From: Bacteroidota bacterium
GTDB taxonomy: Bacteria > Bacteroidota > Bacteroidia > AKYH767-A > JAHEYN01
Direction of reading: 5' to 3'
NCBI GenBank assembly: GCA_023251555.1
Contig: JAHEYN010000018.1
Coordinates: 1 to 48,817 of the forward strand
Length of the DNA: 48,817 nucleotides
Both the position numbers and the translations under genes were made by a program. Position 1 is the stretch's first letter, and each line of letters opens with the position of its first letter. The notes below the pieces were generated by a model. The model was not told the DNA's origin. It made no database searches and saw only the letters and a program-made list of their open reading frames with translations. This document shows, piece by piece, positions 15,717-24,584 of this stretch.

Positions 15717-18014
15717 ATGTCCCGTAGCTCCCTTATCCTTCTTGCCTCCATCCTGCTGATGGGTTTTCCGGCCCGGTCCCAGAAGGTAGGTGTTGTACTC
15801 AGCGGGGGAGGCGCAAGAGGTATCGCACACATCGGTGTGCTGAAGGCTCTCGAAGATAATAACATTCCAATAGACTATATCACCGGAACCTCCATAGGAG
15901 CGCTGGTGGGCGGCCTTTATGCAATGGGATACTCCCCTCAGCAGATGATGGACCTGGTTTCAGGAGAAGAATTTTACAACTGGGCGAACGGTATTATTGA
16001 CAACGAACACTCATATTACTTTAAAAAGAAAGACAATGATGCCTCCTGGATAACCCTCAAATATTCAGGGAAAAACGGATTCCGGAGTACCCTGCCTACC
16101 AATATTGTCAACCCTGTCCCCCTTGATTTCTCCCTCATGGAAAACACCGCCGCTGTTTCGGCCGCGGCAGATTACCGCTTCGACAACCTCTTTGTCCCCT
16201 TCCGCTGCGTAGCTGCAGATATTGACAGAAAACAACCGTATGTGTTCGCATCAGGAGACCTCGGGGAGGCAATAAGAGCCTCTATGGCATTCCCTTTTTA
16301 TTTCCCTCCGGTAATTGACAGCGGCAAAGTGTTTTATGATGGCGGACTGTATAACAACTTCCCGATGGATGTGCTTAAAAAAGAATTCGCTCCGGATATT
16401 ATCATAGGAGTAAACGTAGTCGACAGCTCCTACAAAGGAATTGACGAAAATCTTTTCTCTCAGGTAAGAACCATGATCGTCCAGAAAACAAACTATAACC
16501 TCATTGATTCCAACAGCATCCTGATAAAACCTGATGCAGAAGCAGGACTGCTGGATTTTGAAGAAACCAGGAGCCTTGTTGACTCCGGCTATGTTGCAGC
16601 CATGCGAAACATTGAGAGGATAAAGAGCTTAATACAGAAAAGAAGACCTTCCGTAGAAATAAATGAGAAACGAAAAAACTTCATAGCAAAGCAATCGCCT
16701 ATACTCATAGAAGAAGTGGATGTGAGTGGAATTACTGCCGGACAGGCTTCTTATGTAAAAAAGATTCTCAAACCGGAAGCTGCTCCCATAAACTTCTGGA
16801 AATTAAAGTCAAGATACTTCAAACTTGCTGCCGACCCGAACATAAAGAAGCTTTTCCCAAAGCTCCTGTTTAATAAATTGAGCGGGTATTTCAGGCTGTC
16901 CCTCGATATCAGGCAAGAACAAGACTTTATTACCCAGTTCGGAGGCAATTTCGCCTCCCGCCCCGTCAACGAGGGATTCATAGGGGCAGAATACCACCAG
17001 TGGGGAAAACAATCCCTATCCCTCTCTGCCAATACCTATTTCGGGAAACTGTATACCTCCGGCCAGGTAAAAATGCGCAGCGACTTCCCCGGCATCATCC
17101 CTTTTTTCATAGAACCTGAAATCACTGTCAACTCCTGGGATTTCTTTCACAGCAGCTCTGCCTTTTTCGAGTACGTAAAGCCTCCTTACCTCATACAAAC
17201 AGACCAGAATTATGCACTCAACCTCGGATTACCCGTTAGAAATAAAGGGAAGCTGCTGCTCGGCAGCGCCCTCGCCAAAATCTCCAACGATTATTACCAG
17301 TCCGAACATTTCGAAAAATCCGATACCGCCGACCGCACTAACGTGAATACCATCACTGCATATCTTAATTTCGAGAGAAGTACCCTCAACAGGAAACTCT
17401 ATGCTAATACGGGTAGTTTCCTCGCCGTCAGGCTCCGCTACATCGAAGGCAACGAATACTCCATCCCCGGATCTACCTCCGTTGACTTAAACGAACATTT
17501 TAAACACCACGAATGGTGGCACCTTAAATTTACCTGGGATGATTACTTTAAACAAAAAGGTCATCTCAGGATGGGCTTCTACTCTGAAGCTGTTATCTCC
17601 AACCAGCCGTTTCTCAGCAATTATACTGCTACTATCCTCTCGGCTCCCGCCTTTGAGCCCGTTCAGGAAACAAAAACGCTGTTCCTCTCAAACTTCCATG
17701 CACACAACTATCTCGGCACGGGGCTGAAAGCAATCTTCAGCATCAGGTATGGTATAGAACTCCGCCTGGAAGGATATGCCTTTCAACCCTATCAGGAAAT
17801 TCTGAGAAATGCCAGTGATTTTTCGGTCCAATACGGAACCCCCTTTTCAAAAAGATACTTTATCGCTACCGCAGCAGCAGTATACAACAGCCCCATAGCT
17901 CCCCTCAGCCTCAGCGTGAATTACTATCACGGCAAAGACCCTGATTTTCTTAAATCACTCAGTGTGATGCTTCATTTCGGCTATATAATCTTCAACAAAA
18001 GAGCACTGGAATAA
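15717..18014 (+). CDS. Patatin-like phospholipase fused to a POTRA-like segment and outer-membrane beta-barrel
   Basis: 765 residues with signal peptide MSRSSLILLASILLMGFPAR ending at SQ. The patatin domain (about 23-300) has the oxyanion loop SGGGARGIAHIGVL, the nucleophile elbow GTSIGALVGG and the catalytic Asp in YDGGLYNNFP. A POTRA-like segment follows (about 325-385, IEEVDVSGITAGQ). The remainder is rich in alternating aromatic strands typical of a BamA/TpsB-type 16-strand barrel and ends in strand-like sequence. The arrangement matches PlpD-type (type Vd) proteins, which lipolyse phospholipids at or outside the outer membrane. The frame is open back to 15555, but the ATG at 15717 gives the signal peptide and follows the previous stop by 4 bases. 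Confidence 0.9.
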   Translation: MSRSSLILLASILLMGFPARSQKVGVVLSGGGARGIAHIGVLKALEDNNIPIDYITGTSIGALVGGLYAMGYSPQQMMDLVSGEEFYNWANGIIDNEHSYYFKKKDNDASWITLKYSGKNGFRSTLPTNIVNPVPLDFSLMENTAAVSAAADYRFDNLFVPFRCVAADIDRKQPYVFASGDLGEAIRASMAFPFYFPPVIDSGKVFYDGGLYNNFPMDVLKKEFAPDIIIGVNVVDSSYKGIDENLFSQVRTMIVQKTNYNLIDSNSILIKPDAEAGLLDFEETRSLVDSGYVAAMRNIERIKSLIQKRRPSVEINEKRKNFIAKQSPILIEEVDVSGITAGQASYVKKILKPEAAPINFWKLKSRYFKLAADPNIKKLFPKLLFNKLSGYFRLSLDIRQEQDFITQFGGNFASRPVNEGFIGAEYHQWGKQSLSLSANTYFGKLYTSGQVKMRSDFPGIIPFFIEPEITVNSWDFFHSSSAFFEYVKPPYLIQTDQNYALNLGLPVRNKGKLLLGSALAKISNDYYQSEHFEKSDTADRTNVNTITAYLNFERSTLNRKLYANTGSFLAVRLRYIEGNEYSIPGSTSVDLNEHFKHHEWWHLKFTWDDYFKQKGHLRMGFYSEAVISNQPFLSNYTATILSAPAFEPVQETKTLFLSNFHAHNYLGTGLKAIFSIRYGIELRLEGYAFQPYQEILRNASDFSVQYGTPFSKRYFIATAAAVYNSPIAPLSLSVNYYHGKDPDFLKSLSVMLHFGYIIFNKRALE

Positions 18015-18039
18015 CCCAGAACTTACCTCATTCAGTATA

Positions 18040-18801
18040 ATGAACTCAGGCCCGCTGTCTAAAATATTACGATTTCTCTTCAGCATATACGGTATCCTGG
18101 TATACCTCCTGTTCTCCACAGCTTCGCTGCCTTTTTATTTTATTATTTTCTCCTGTTTTCCTGCAAAAAAATCTCCCCATACCGCTCACGTGGTCTCAAG
18201 AATTGTTTTCCGGCTTTTTCTTTCTTTCTTCCTGATTCGCATTGATATAAAAGGAACAGAATTTGTCTCATCCAAAAAAACCTATGTATTTATTTGCAAC
18301 CACAGATCCCTGCTCGACATCCCGCTTGCTGCCCTCTCCTGTAAAAACACTTTCCGGTTCCTCTCAAAAATTGAACTGACAAAAATTCCCGTTATGGGAT
18401 ATGTTATCAGAAAGTTATACATCGCTGTGGACAGGAGCAGTAAAGAAAACCGCAGCAAAAGTTTTGAAACAATGAAAAAGTCCATCGTAGATGGAATCTC
18501 AGTATTCCTTTTTCCGGAAGGAACAAGAAATAAAACATCAAACCTGCTGCTCGATATGCGCGAAGGAGCTTTCCGGCTTGCAATAGAAACACAGACTCCC
18601 ATTGCTATACTTACAGTACTTAATTCCCATGAACTCCTCCCTCCTTCAGGACTGATGGCCCTCCGGCCGGGAACACTGCATGCCATCTGGTCGGAACCAA
18701 TCGAAACAAAAGGTATGTCTGCCGATGATTTTCAAACACTTAAAACAAAAGCTCACCGCCTCATGAAAGATAATCTGGAAAACTATATTTCCGGCAGGTG
18801 A
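18040..18801 (+). CDS. plsC: 1-acyl-sn-glycerol-3-phosphate acyltransferase (PlsC family)
   Basis: 253 residues, inner membrane. PlsC acylates lysophosphatidic acid to phosphatidic acid, the second acyl step in phospholipid synthesis. A hydrophobic N-terminal region (about 15-65) anchors it. The acyltransferase domain has the H(X)4D catalytic motif as CNHRSLLDIP (near residue 86) and the glycerol-3-phosphate-binding FPEGTRNK (near residue 165). Both are intact. It lies 25 bases after the patatin phospholipase in the same direction, so phospholipid cleavage and re-acylation may be co-expressed, which is inference. The family also includes lysophospholipid and ornithine-lipid acyltransferases, so the acceptor could differ. 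Confidence 0.88.
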   Translation: MNSGPLSKILRFLFSIYGILVYLLFSTASLPFYFIIFSCFPAKKSPHTAHVVSRIVFRLFLSFFLIRIDIKGTEFVSSKKTYVFICNHRSLLDIPLAALSCKNTFRFLSKIELTKIPVMGYVIRKLYIAVDRSSKENRSKSFETMKKSIVDGISVFLFPEGTRNKTSNLLLDMREGAFRLAIETQTPIAILTVLNSHELLPPSGLMALRPGTLHAIWSEPIETKGMSADDFQTLKTKAHRLMKDNLENYISGR

Positions 18802-18843
18802 CAGATTCATTATCTTTACCGCTCGCTGTATAAAACCACAAGT

Positions 18844-19488
18844 ATGGATTTCCTACCCCCTCAAATAGCAGCATACGCCGAAACATATACCGCCCCCGAA
18901 CCTGCAGTGCTGTCATCCCTCAACAGGGAAACAAATGCAAAAGTCCTCATGCCCCGCATGCTCTCTGGCCACATGCAGGGGCGAATACTCTCCATGCTGA
19001 GTAAAATGGTCCGCCCGGAAAGAATCCTTGAAATAGGAACCTACACCGGGTATTCAGCCATCTGCCTTTGTGAAGGACTGTCTGATGGCGGGATTCTTCA
19101 CACCATTGATATAAATGAAGAACTCGCATCAATGGTAAGGAGATATTTCAGGGAAGCAAACCTTGAGGACAAAATTAAATACCATACCGGGAATGCCGTC
19201 AATATCTTACCTCAGATAAACGAAATTTTTGACCTTGTTTTTATTGATGCGGATAAGGAAAATTATTCTTTGTACTTCGACTTGGTGTTTGACAAGGTGA
19301 AAAAAGGCGGTTACATCATCGCAGACAATGTACTATGGAGCGGGAAGGTTACAGAGCCGGAACCTGCTATGGATAAAGATACCCGGGCGCTTGCGGCTTA
19401 TTGCAGAAAACTACAGCATGATAAGCGGCTCGAAAACATACTGCTCCCTGTAAGAGACGGGCTTATGATAAGCCGGAAACTGATCTGA
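18844..19488 (+). CDS. Class I SAM-dependent O-methyltransferase (caffeoyl-CoA/catechol type)
   Basis: 214 residues, cytoplasmic. The AdoMet-binding motif is ILEIGTYTGYSAICL (about 60-74), followed by HTIDINEE, the metal-site region FIDADKENYS and ADNVLWSGKV. This is the small bacterial form of the cation-dependent O-methyltransferase family, which methylates catechol-like hydroxyls. The natural substrate is not evident. It starts 42 bases after plsC and ends 10 bases before the threonine aldolase gene, so it is in the same transcription unit. Confidence 0.88.
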   Translation: MDFLPPQIAAYAETYTAPEPAVLSSLNRETNAKVLMPRMLSGHMQGRILSMLSKMVRPERILEIGTYTGYSAICLCEGLSDGGILHTIDINEELASMVRRYFREANLEDKIKYHTGNAVNILPQINEIFDLVFIDADKENYSLYFDLVFDKVKKGGYIIADNVLWSGKVTEPEPAMDKDTRALAAYCRKLQHDKRLENILLPVRDGLMISRKLI

Positions 19489-19498
19489 ATAACTTATC

Positions 19499-20524
19499 AT
19501 GAAAATTGACCTGAGAAGCGACACCGTTACAAAGCCCACCAGGGAAATGCTGGAAGCCATGTTCAGCGCACAGGTGGGAGATGATGTATTCGGCGAAGAC
19601 CCCACTGTAAATAAGCTCGAAGAAAAAGCAGCATCCATTTTCGGTAAAGAAGCAGCCCTCTTCTGCCCCTCCGGAACAATGAGCAACCAGATCTCTGTAA
19701 AGGTCCTCACACAGCCACAGGACGAGGTTATCTGTGAACGATACAGTCATATCTATAACTTCGAGGCCGGCGGACTGGCTTTTAATTCCGGAATCTCCGC
19801 AAGACTTATCAGCGGGGACCGCGGCCGGATAAGCGCAGTAGAAATTGCAGAAGAGATTAATCCGCATAATGATCATTACGCACATACATCACTCGTATCC
19901 CTGGAAAATACTTCCAACCGCGGAGGAGGAAGCTTCTATTCCCTCAGCACAATTAAAGAAATTTATGCTGTGTGTCGGAAAAACAACCTGAAGCTTCACC
20001 TTGACGGAGCAAGGATATTTAATGCCCTCTGCGAAACCAAAGACACTCCGGACGCTGTCGGAAAATACTTTGATACTATTTCTGTATGTCTCTCCAAAGG
20101 ACTCGGGACTCCAGCAGGCTCCCTTGTGCTGTCAAGCACTGATAATATAAAAAAAGCAAGGCGGGTACGAAAAGTAATGGGCGGAGGTATGAGGCAGGCA
20201 GGTTACTTCGCATCAGCAGGCATTTATGCCCTTGACCATCATGTCGGAAGACTGAAAGAAGATCACCGGAGAGCTAAGGCTCTTGCAGAGATAATCATGG
20301 GAAGCCCTCATCTCGAAGAACTCATGCCGGCAGATACAAACATCATTATATTCAGGCTTTCCCCTTCCCTCAGGAGCGAAGTACTGCTCCAAAAACTTAC
20401 CGACGAAAATATTCTCGCCATCGGGTTCGGAAAACAAACCATCCGCATGGTAACACATCTTGACTTTACAGATGACATGCTTGACAAAACAATCAAAGTT
20501 CTGAGGAAACTTCTGTACTCCTGA
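19499..20524 (+). CDS. Low-specificity L-threonine aldolase
   Basis: 341 residues, cytoplasmic fold-type I PLP enzyme that splits threonine or allo-threonine into glycine and acetaldehyde. It begins MKIDLRSDTVTKPTREMLEA, the standard start of the family, and has GDDVFGEDPTVN, LHLDGARIFNA (Asp contacting the PLP ring) and SVCLSKGLGTPAGS with the PLP-binding Lys. Length is normal. It is the last gene of the run that starts with cystathionine beta-synthase, and its stop is 3 bases from the stop of the convergent LptF/G gene, leaving no room for a separate terminator. Confidence 0.93.
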   Translation: MKIDLRSDTVTKPTREMLEAMFSAQVGDDVFGEDPTVNKLEEKAASIFGKEAALFCPSGTMSNQISVKVLTQPQDEVICERYSHIYNFEAGGLAFNSGISARLISGDRGRISAVEIAEEINPHNDHYAHTSLVSLENTSNRGGGSFYSLSTIKEIYAVCRKNNLKLHLDGARIFNALCETKDTPDAVGKYFDTISVCLSKGLGTPAGSLVLSSTDNIKKARRVRKVMGGGMRQAGYFASAGIYALDHHVGRLKEDHRRAKALAEIIMGSPHLEELMPADTNIIIFRLSPSLRSEVLLQKLTDENILAIGFGKQTIRMVTHLDFTDDMLDKTIKVLRKLLYS

Positions 20525-20527
20525 TAG

Positions 20528-21604
20528 TCAATGAGGCGCATACCTCAGAAGAACAAATGCTATACCTGCAAACAGGATATTCGGAATCCATACCGCAAGC
20601 AATGGCGATAATCCTCCTCCCGTGGCAAAGGTATATGACACCTGCATGAAAAATATATAAGCGAAACTGAGTACCAATCCGAAAACAATTTGTAATCCAA
20701 ACCCTCCCCGGATTTTTCTTCCTGCAACCGAGACTCCTATCACGGTCAGGATAAACGTGGCAAAAGGAACAGCCGTCCGCCTGTATTTCTCAACAAGATA
20801 AAATTCCGTGTTTTCTGCACCCCGGAGTTCCTCCTGCCTTATAAAATGACTCAACTCCACGTTATCCATTGTCTCAATATTGTTGATCCTCTGGGTAAAA
20901 TCAGCAGGAGTTAATGCAAGAGTGGTATCAAAGGAAGATCCGGATACCAGTACCTCATCCATTCCCCTGATCTCCCTTATGTGATAATTCATGACATGCC
21001 ATTTGTGCTGTATGCTGTCCCACCGCACAGCATCCGCCATCAGTTTGTAGGTGAGTTTCCCGTCCTTTATCCGCTCAAGCGAAAACCGGAAACCTACCTG
21101 CTCGATGTTGTTGAAGTTATCAAAATATACAAACTCCCCGGGACTGATCTGGCGGTGAATATTACGCGAACGATAAACATACTTGTTCTTGATATACCTG
21201 TTCTCAAACTCCAGCCTGACCTTGTTTGCATGTGGGATTACCCACCCGCTGAAATAAAATGCGATACCCGCAAGCAGGGTGGAGACCAGCATATATGGAT
21301 ATAAAAGCCTCCTGAAGCTGACACCGCTGTTCAGAATCGCAATTATCTCGGTATTATTTGCCATACGTGCTGTAAAAAAAATAACTGCTATGAAAACAAA
21401 CAAAGGAGCCAACAGGTTTGCGAAGTAAGGAATGAAGTTAAAGTAGTATTCAAAGATGATTGCCTTTACCGGAGCCTGCTTTTCTAAAAAATCATCTAGC
21501 TTCTCGGTTATATCCCATATCACGCACACTGTAAGTATAAGTGTAAGTGAAAAGAAAAAGGTAATGAGAAACTTCCTGATGATGTACCTGTCAATTATTT
21601 TCAT
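20528..21604 (-). CDS. LptF/LptG family lipopolysaccharide export permease
   Basis: 358 residues. It starts MKIIDRYIIRKFLITFFFSL, the characteristic start of LptF/LptG/YjgP-YjgQ proteins. Three N-terminal transmembrane helices (about 12-32, 55-80, 100-120) are followed by a periplasmic beta-jellyroll domain (about 125-265) and three C-terminal helices (about 275-355, with VIGVSVAGRKIRGGFGLQIV). In the Lpt system two such permeases and LptB pull LPS out of the inner membrane. Bacteroidota usually have two separate paralogues, so F versus G is not decided here. It follows tgt by 3 bases in the same direction, a frequent pairing in the phylum. Confidence 0.9.
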   Translation of the reverse strand: MKIIDRYIIRKFLITFFFSLTLILTVCVIWDITEKLDDFLEKQAPVKAIIFEYYFNFIPYFANLLAPLFVFIAVIFFTARMANNTEIIAILNSGVSFRRLLYPYMLVSTLLAGIAFYFSGWVIPHANKVRLEFENRYIKNKYVYRSRNIHRQISPGEFVYFDNFNNIEQVGFRFSLERIKDGKLTYKLMADAVRWDSIQHKWHVMNYHIREIRGMDEVLVSGSSFDTTLALTPADFTQRINNIETMDNVELSHFIRQEELRGAENTEFYLVEKYRRTAVPFATFILTVIGVSVAGRKIRGGFGLQIVFGLVLSFAYIFFMQVSYTFATGGGLSPLLAVWIPNILFAGIAFVLLRYAPH

Positions 21605-21607
21605 TGC

Positions 21608-22738
21608 TCAGAGTCTCCTTCCCAATTCGCTTACCATTTTCTCTTTCCAGGTTCTGAAAGTACCATTAATTATCTGCTTCCGGGCTTCGGCTGTAAGCCA
21701 GGTATAAAATGCGAGGTTGTGAAGTGAAGCTATTTGCGCTCCAAGCATTTCTTTTGAAACAATAAGATGCCGGAGATAAGCCTTTGAATAAGCCTGGTCA
21801 ACAAAGGAAGTTCCCTCGGGGTCCACGGGACTTGTATCATCTTTCCATTTCTCATTCCTCATGTTCATTGTCCCCCTTCGCGTATACAAAGTTCCGTTGC
21901 GCCCATTCCTAGTGGGTATTACGCAATCAAACATGTCTATTCCAAGAGCTATGCACTCAATAATATTTATGGGGGTCCCGACACCCATAAGGTAACGGGG
22001 TTTTTGCTCAGGTAAAAGACCGCACACAACTTCTGTCATTTTATACATCTCTTCCGCAGGTTCTCCCACAGACAAACCACCAATAGCATTCCCATCCCGA
22101 TCGTATGAGGCTACCACCTCGGCAGATTTTACCCTCAGGTCTTTATACACGCTCCCCTGCACTATAGGGAAAAGGAACTGATCGTATCCGTATTTTCCGC
22201 CTGTAGCATCGAACTGCGAACAACACCTTTCGAGCCAACGGTGTGTCAAATCCATTGATCTGCGGGCATAAGTATAATCGCATGGATAAGATACGCACTC
22301 ATCAAAAGCCATGATAATATCAGCACCTATGCTTCTCTGTATATCTATTGCATACTCCGGCGAAAAAAATCGTGATGAACCGTCAATATGTGACTTGAAA
22401 GACACTCCTTCCTCTTCTATTTTCCGGCTCTCTGCAAAAGAATATACCTGGAAGCCCCCGCTGTCAGTCAACATTGGTTTTTCCCATCCTGTAAACCGGT
22501 GCAATCCTCCCGCCTTTTCTATTATTTCAGTACCGGGCCTGAGGTATAAATGGTATGTATTTCCAAGTATTATCTGGGCGCCCGCATCACCGGCAAGATC
22601 CCGCTGCTGCACCCCCCTGACACTTCCATTGGTGCCCACAGGCATAAAAACAGGAGTGCTGAGAGACCCATGACCGGTAGTGATTTCTCCCGCACGGGCA
22701 CTGCTCTCAGGATCCTTCGCCGAAACAACAAATTTCAT
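21608..22738 (-). CDS. tgt: tRNA-guanine transglycosylase (queuine tRNA-ribosyltransferase)
   Basis: 376 residues, cytoplasmic. The enzyme exchanges guanine 34 in GUN anticodons for preQ1 on the path to queuosine. Catalytic residues are in place: the proton-acceptor Asp in LTDSGGFQVYS and the nucleophile Asp in DCVIPTRNGRNGTLY. Substrate-loop features GGLSVGEP and YLMGVGTP are also standard. The C-terminal zinc site is unusual. Where E. coli Tgt has a CxCxxC cluster before YLRHL, this protein has Gly, Ser and Asp (EGTSFVDQ), and only the His equivalent remains. Similar loss may be general in Bacteroidota. It is first in a two-gene unit with the LptF/G permease. Confidence 0.95.
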   Translation of the reverse strand: MKFVVSAKDPESSARAGEITTGHGSLSTPVFMPVGTNGSVRGVQQRDLAGDAGAQIILGNTYHLYLRPGTEIIEKAGGLHRFTGWEKPMLTDSGGFQVYSFAESRKIEEEGVSFKSHIDGSSRFFSPEYAIDIQRSIGADIIMAFDECVSYPCDYTYARRSMDLTHRWLERCCSQFDATGGKYGYDQFLFPIVQGSVYKDLRVKSAEVVASYDRDGNAIGGLSVGEPAEEMYKMTEVVCGLLPEQKPRYLMGVGTPINIIECIALGIDMFDCVIPTRNGRNGTLYTRRGTMNMRNEKWKDDTSPVDPEGTSFVDQAYSKAYLRHLIVSKEMLGAQIASLHNLAFYTWLTAEARKQIINGTFRTWKEKMVSELGRRL

Positions 22739-22770
22739 GAAATATTAACGGGAAATTGTGCAAAACTTGT

Positions 22771-22778
22771 CAAAGATA
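22771..22778 (-). promoter_or_regulatory. tgt promoter -7 element
   Basis: TATCTTTG on the minus strand, 32 bases upstream of the tgt ATG, matches TAnnTTTG exactly. A -33 TTG is not obvious. Confidence 0.4.
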
Positions 22779-22804
22779 TATATAATGTGTTTTAATAGAT
22801 AATT

Positions 22805-22812
22805 TAGTTTTG
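22805..22812 (+). promoter_or_regulatory. Glycosyltransferase gene promoter -7 element
   Basis: TAGTTTTG matches TAnnTTTG, 21 bases before the GTG at 22834. It is back to back with the tgt element 26 bases away on the other strand. The in-frame TTG at 22810 is part of this box, so it is unlikely to be the start codon. Confidence 0.4.
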
Positions 22813-22833
22813 CGTGTCTTCAAACTCTCTTTC

Positions 22834-23967
22834 GTGGATACACTCATAGATTCTTCTAACCTCACAGGGTTCATTTTCTTCCTCATTACCGCGAATTGTG
22901 CCGTCATACAGATTTCATATTTCCTGATCGCTTTCACAGGACCTGCTTTTTATAAATCGAAGAAAAATAAAAACATCATGCACCCGGTATCAGTAATAAT
23001 AAGCGCCCGGAATGAAATCGAAAATCTGAAAAAAAACCTTCTTCTGTTCCTCGAACAGGATTACCCCGATTATCAGGTTGTAGTTGTTAATGATTGCTCC
23101 TGGGATGATTCAGAACTTTTTCTCAATGAAATGTCCCAGAAATACCCTCACCTCAAAGTTGTAACTCTCCTGGAACAGGAACGCTATCTCCATGGAAAAA
23201 AATTCGCCCTCACCATGGGAATCAAAGCATCAAAATATGATTGCCTTCTGTTTTCTGATGCAGACTGCCGCCCGGCCGGGAAAGACTGGATCAGGCTGAT
23301 GCAGTCTCATTTTAGCCAGAAGACTAATATTGTTCTCGGCTACGGCGCTTATGAAAAAAGACAGGGGCTTTTAAATAAACTTATCCGCTTTGATACATTC
23401 TTCAATGCTATGCAGTTTTTATCATACAGCCTTGCCGGTTTACCATATATGGGTGTTGGAAGAAACCTTGCCTATTCCAAATCCATGTTTTTTAAAAACA
23501 AAGGTTTCGCCCGGCACCAGCATGTAATTTCGGGAGATGATGATCTCTTTGTAAATGAAACCGCGAACGCCTCAAACACCATTATTGAAATTGAGCCGGG
23601 CGCATTTACTATATCTGATCCGGAAAAAACGATGCCAGCCTGGTTCAGGCAAAAAAGAAGACATCTTACCACCGCCTCTCATTATAGAGCAAAACACAAG
23701 TTTTTTCTTGGATTATTTTCGTTAACTCAATTCTGTTTCTATGCCGGCATTGTCTTCCTTCTAATTTATCGGTTCGATTACCGCATTGTAGTAATTATGT
23801 ACGCCTCAAGACTATCTGTCCAGACAATTATATATGGGAAAAACATGAGTAAGCTCAAAGAGTTTGACCTGCTGTGGCTCCTGCCTGTTTATGATTTTTT
23901 TATTATTCTTTTTTACGTTACATTAGCCATATCTAACCTCGTGTCCAAACCTAGTAAATGGAAGTAA
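22834..23967 (+). CDS. Membrane-bound family 2 glycosyltransferase
   Basis: About 377 residues. One transmembrane helix (about 12-36) precedes a GT-A domain with VSVIISARNEIENLKKNL, VVVNDCSWDDS, LFSDADCRP (the DxD-like metal/nucleotide site) and FRQKRRHLTT, a QxxRW-like motif of processive or membrane-bound GT2 enzymes. Two or three C-terminal helices follow. It probably transfers a sugar to a lipid or polysaccharide acceptor on the cytoplasmic face; the product is unknown. No ATG exists before the first helix. I chose the GTG at 22834 because the in-frame TTG at 22810 lies in a promoter-like box. The 3' end overlaps the sigma factor gene by 10 bases. Confidence 0.85.
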   Translation: MDTLIDSSNLTGFIFFLITANCAVIQISYFLIAFTGPAFYKSKKNKNIMHPVSVIISARNEIENLKKNLLLFLEQDYPDYQVVVVNDCSWDDSELFLNEMSQKYPHLKVVTLLEQERYLHGKKFALTMGIKASKYDCLLFSDADCRPAGKDWIRLMQSHFSQKTNIVLGYGAYEKRQGLLNKLIRFDTFFNAMQFLSYSLAGLPYMGVGRNLAYSKSMFFKNKGFARHQHVISGDDDLFVNETANASNTIIEIEPGAFTISDPEKTMPAWFRQKRRHLTTASHYRAKHKFFLGLFSLTQFCFYAGIVFLLIYRFDYRIVVIMYASRLSVQTIIYGKNMSKLKEFDLLWLLPVYDFFIILFYVTLAISNLVSKPSKWK

Positions 23968-24566
23968 ATCCTAACCTTTCAGAGAAAGCTCTTCAGGATT
24001 ATAAACTGGTCAGGCAGGCCGTTGAATCAACTGACCAGAAAGCCTATACAGAGCTCATGAAAAGGTATAAGGACGCCATCTATTTTATGCTTCTGAAGAT
24101 GGTTAATAATAGAGACGATGCAGAAGATCTCTCAATAGAAGCCTTCGGGAAAGCTTTCAAAAACCTCCACCAGTATACCCCTGAATTCGCTTTCAGCACA
24201 TGGCTGTTCAGGATAGCTACGAATAACTGTATAGATTTTATAAGAAAAAAAAGAAAGAATATCGTTTCTCTTGATAAGAATTTTGAAAACGAAGAGGGTG
24301 ATGAAATATCAATAAGCCTTACCGCTGATGTTCTTGACCCTGAAGAAAATTTCATCAGGAAACAAAAAGCCGTGCTGATGCACGAGATTGTTGATAAACT
24401 GAAACCCCGCTATAAAAGGCTCGTCGAACTCAGGTATTTTCATGAGCTGGCTTATGAAGAAATTGCCGAACAGCTTAACCTACCCCTGGGAACTGTTAAA
24501 GCCCAGCTTTTCAGGGCAAGAGAGTTTTTGTTCCAGATTTTAAAAGGCAACCAGAAAAACATTTAA
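23958..24566 (+). CDS. ECF-type RNA polymerase sigma factor
   Basis: 202 residues. Region 2 (about 28-95) includes YKDAIYFMLLKMVNNRDDAEDLSIEAF and the -10-recognition stretch FSTWLFRIATNNCIDFIRKK. Region 4 (about 145-198) has a helix-turn-helix reading LAYEEIAEQLNLPLGTVKAQ. There is no region 1.1 or region 3, as expected for ECF factors. The ATG lies inside the last codons of the glycosyltransferase gene (10-base overlap), so translation may be coupled. No anti-sigma gene is adjacent: rsmG follows 18 bases later. The regulon is not predictable, and the factor may not depend on a membrane anti-sigma. Confidence 0.92.
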   Translation: MEVNPNLSEKALQDYKLVRQAVESTDQKAYTELMKRYKDAIYFMLLKMVNNRDDAEDLSIEAFGKAFKNLHQYTPEFAFSTWLFRIATNNCIDFIRKKRKNIVSLDKNFENEEGDEISISLTADVLDPEENFIRKQKAVLMHEIVDKLKPRYKRLVELRYFHELAYEEIAEQLNLPLGTVKAQLFRAREFLFQILKGNQKNI

Positions 24567-24584
24567 CTTTCCTTCCCGGCACGA

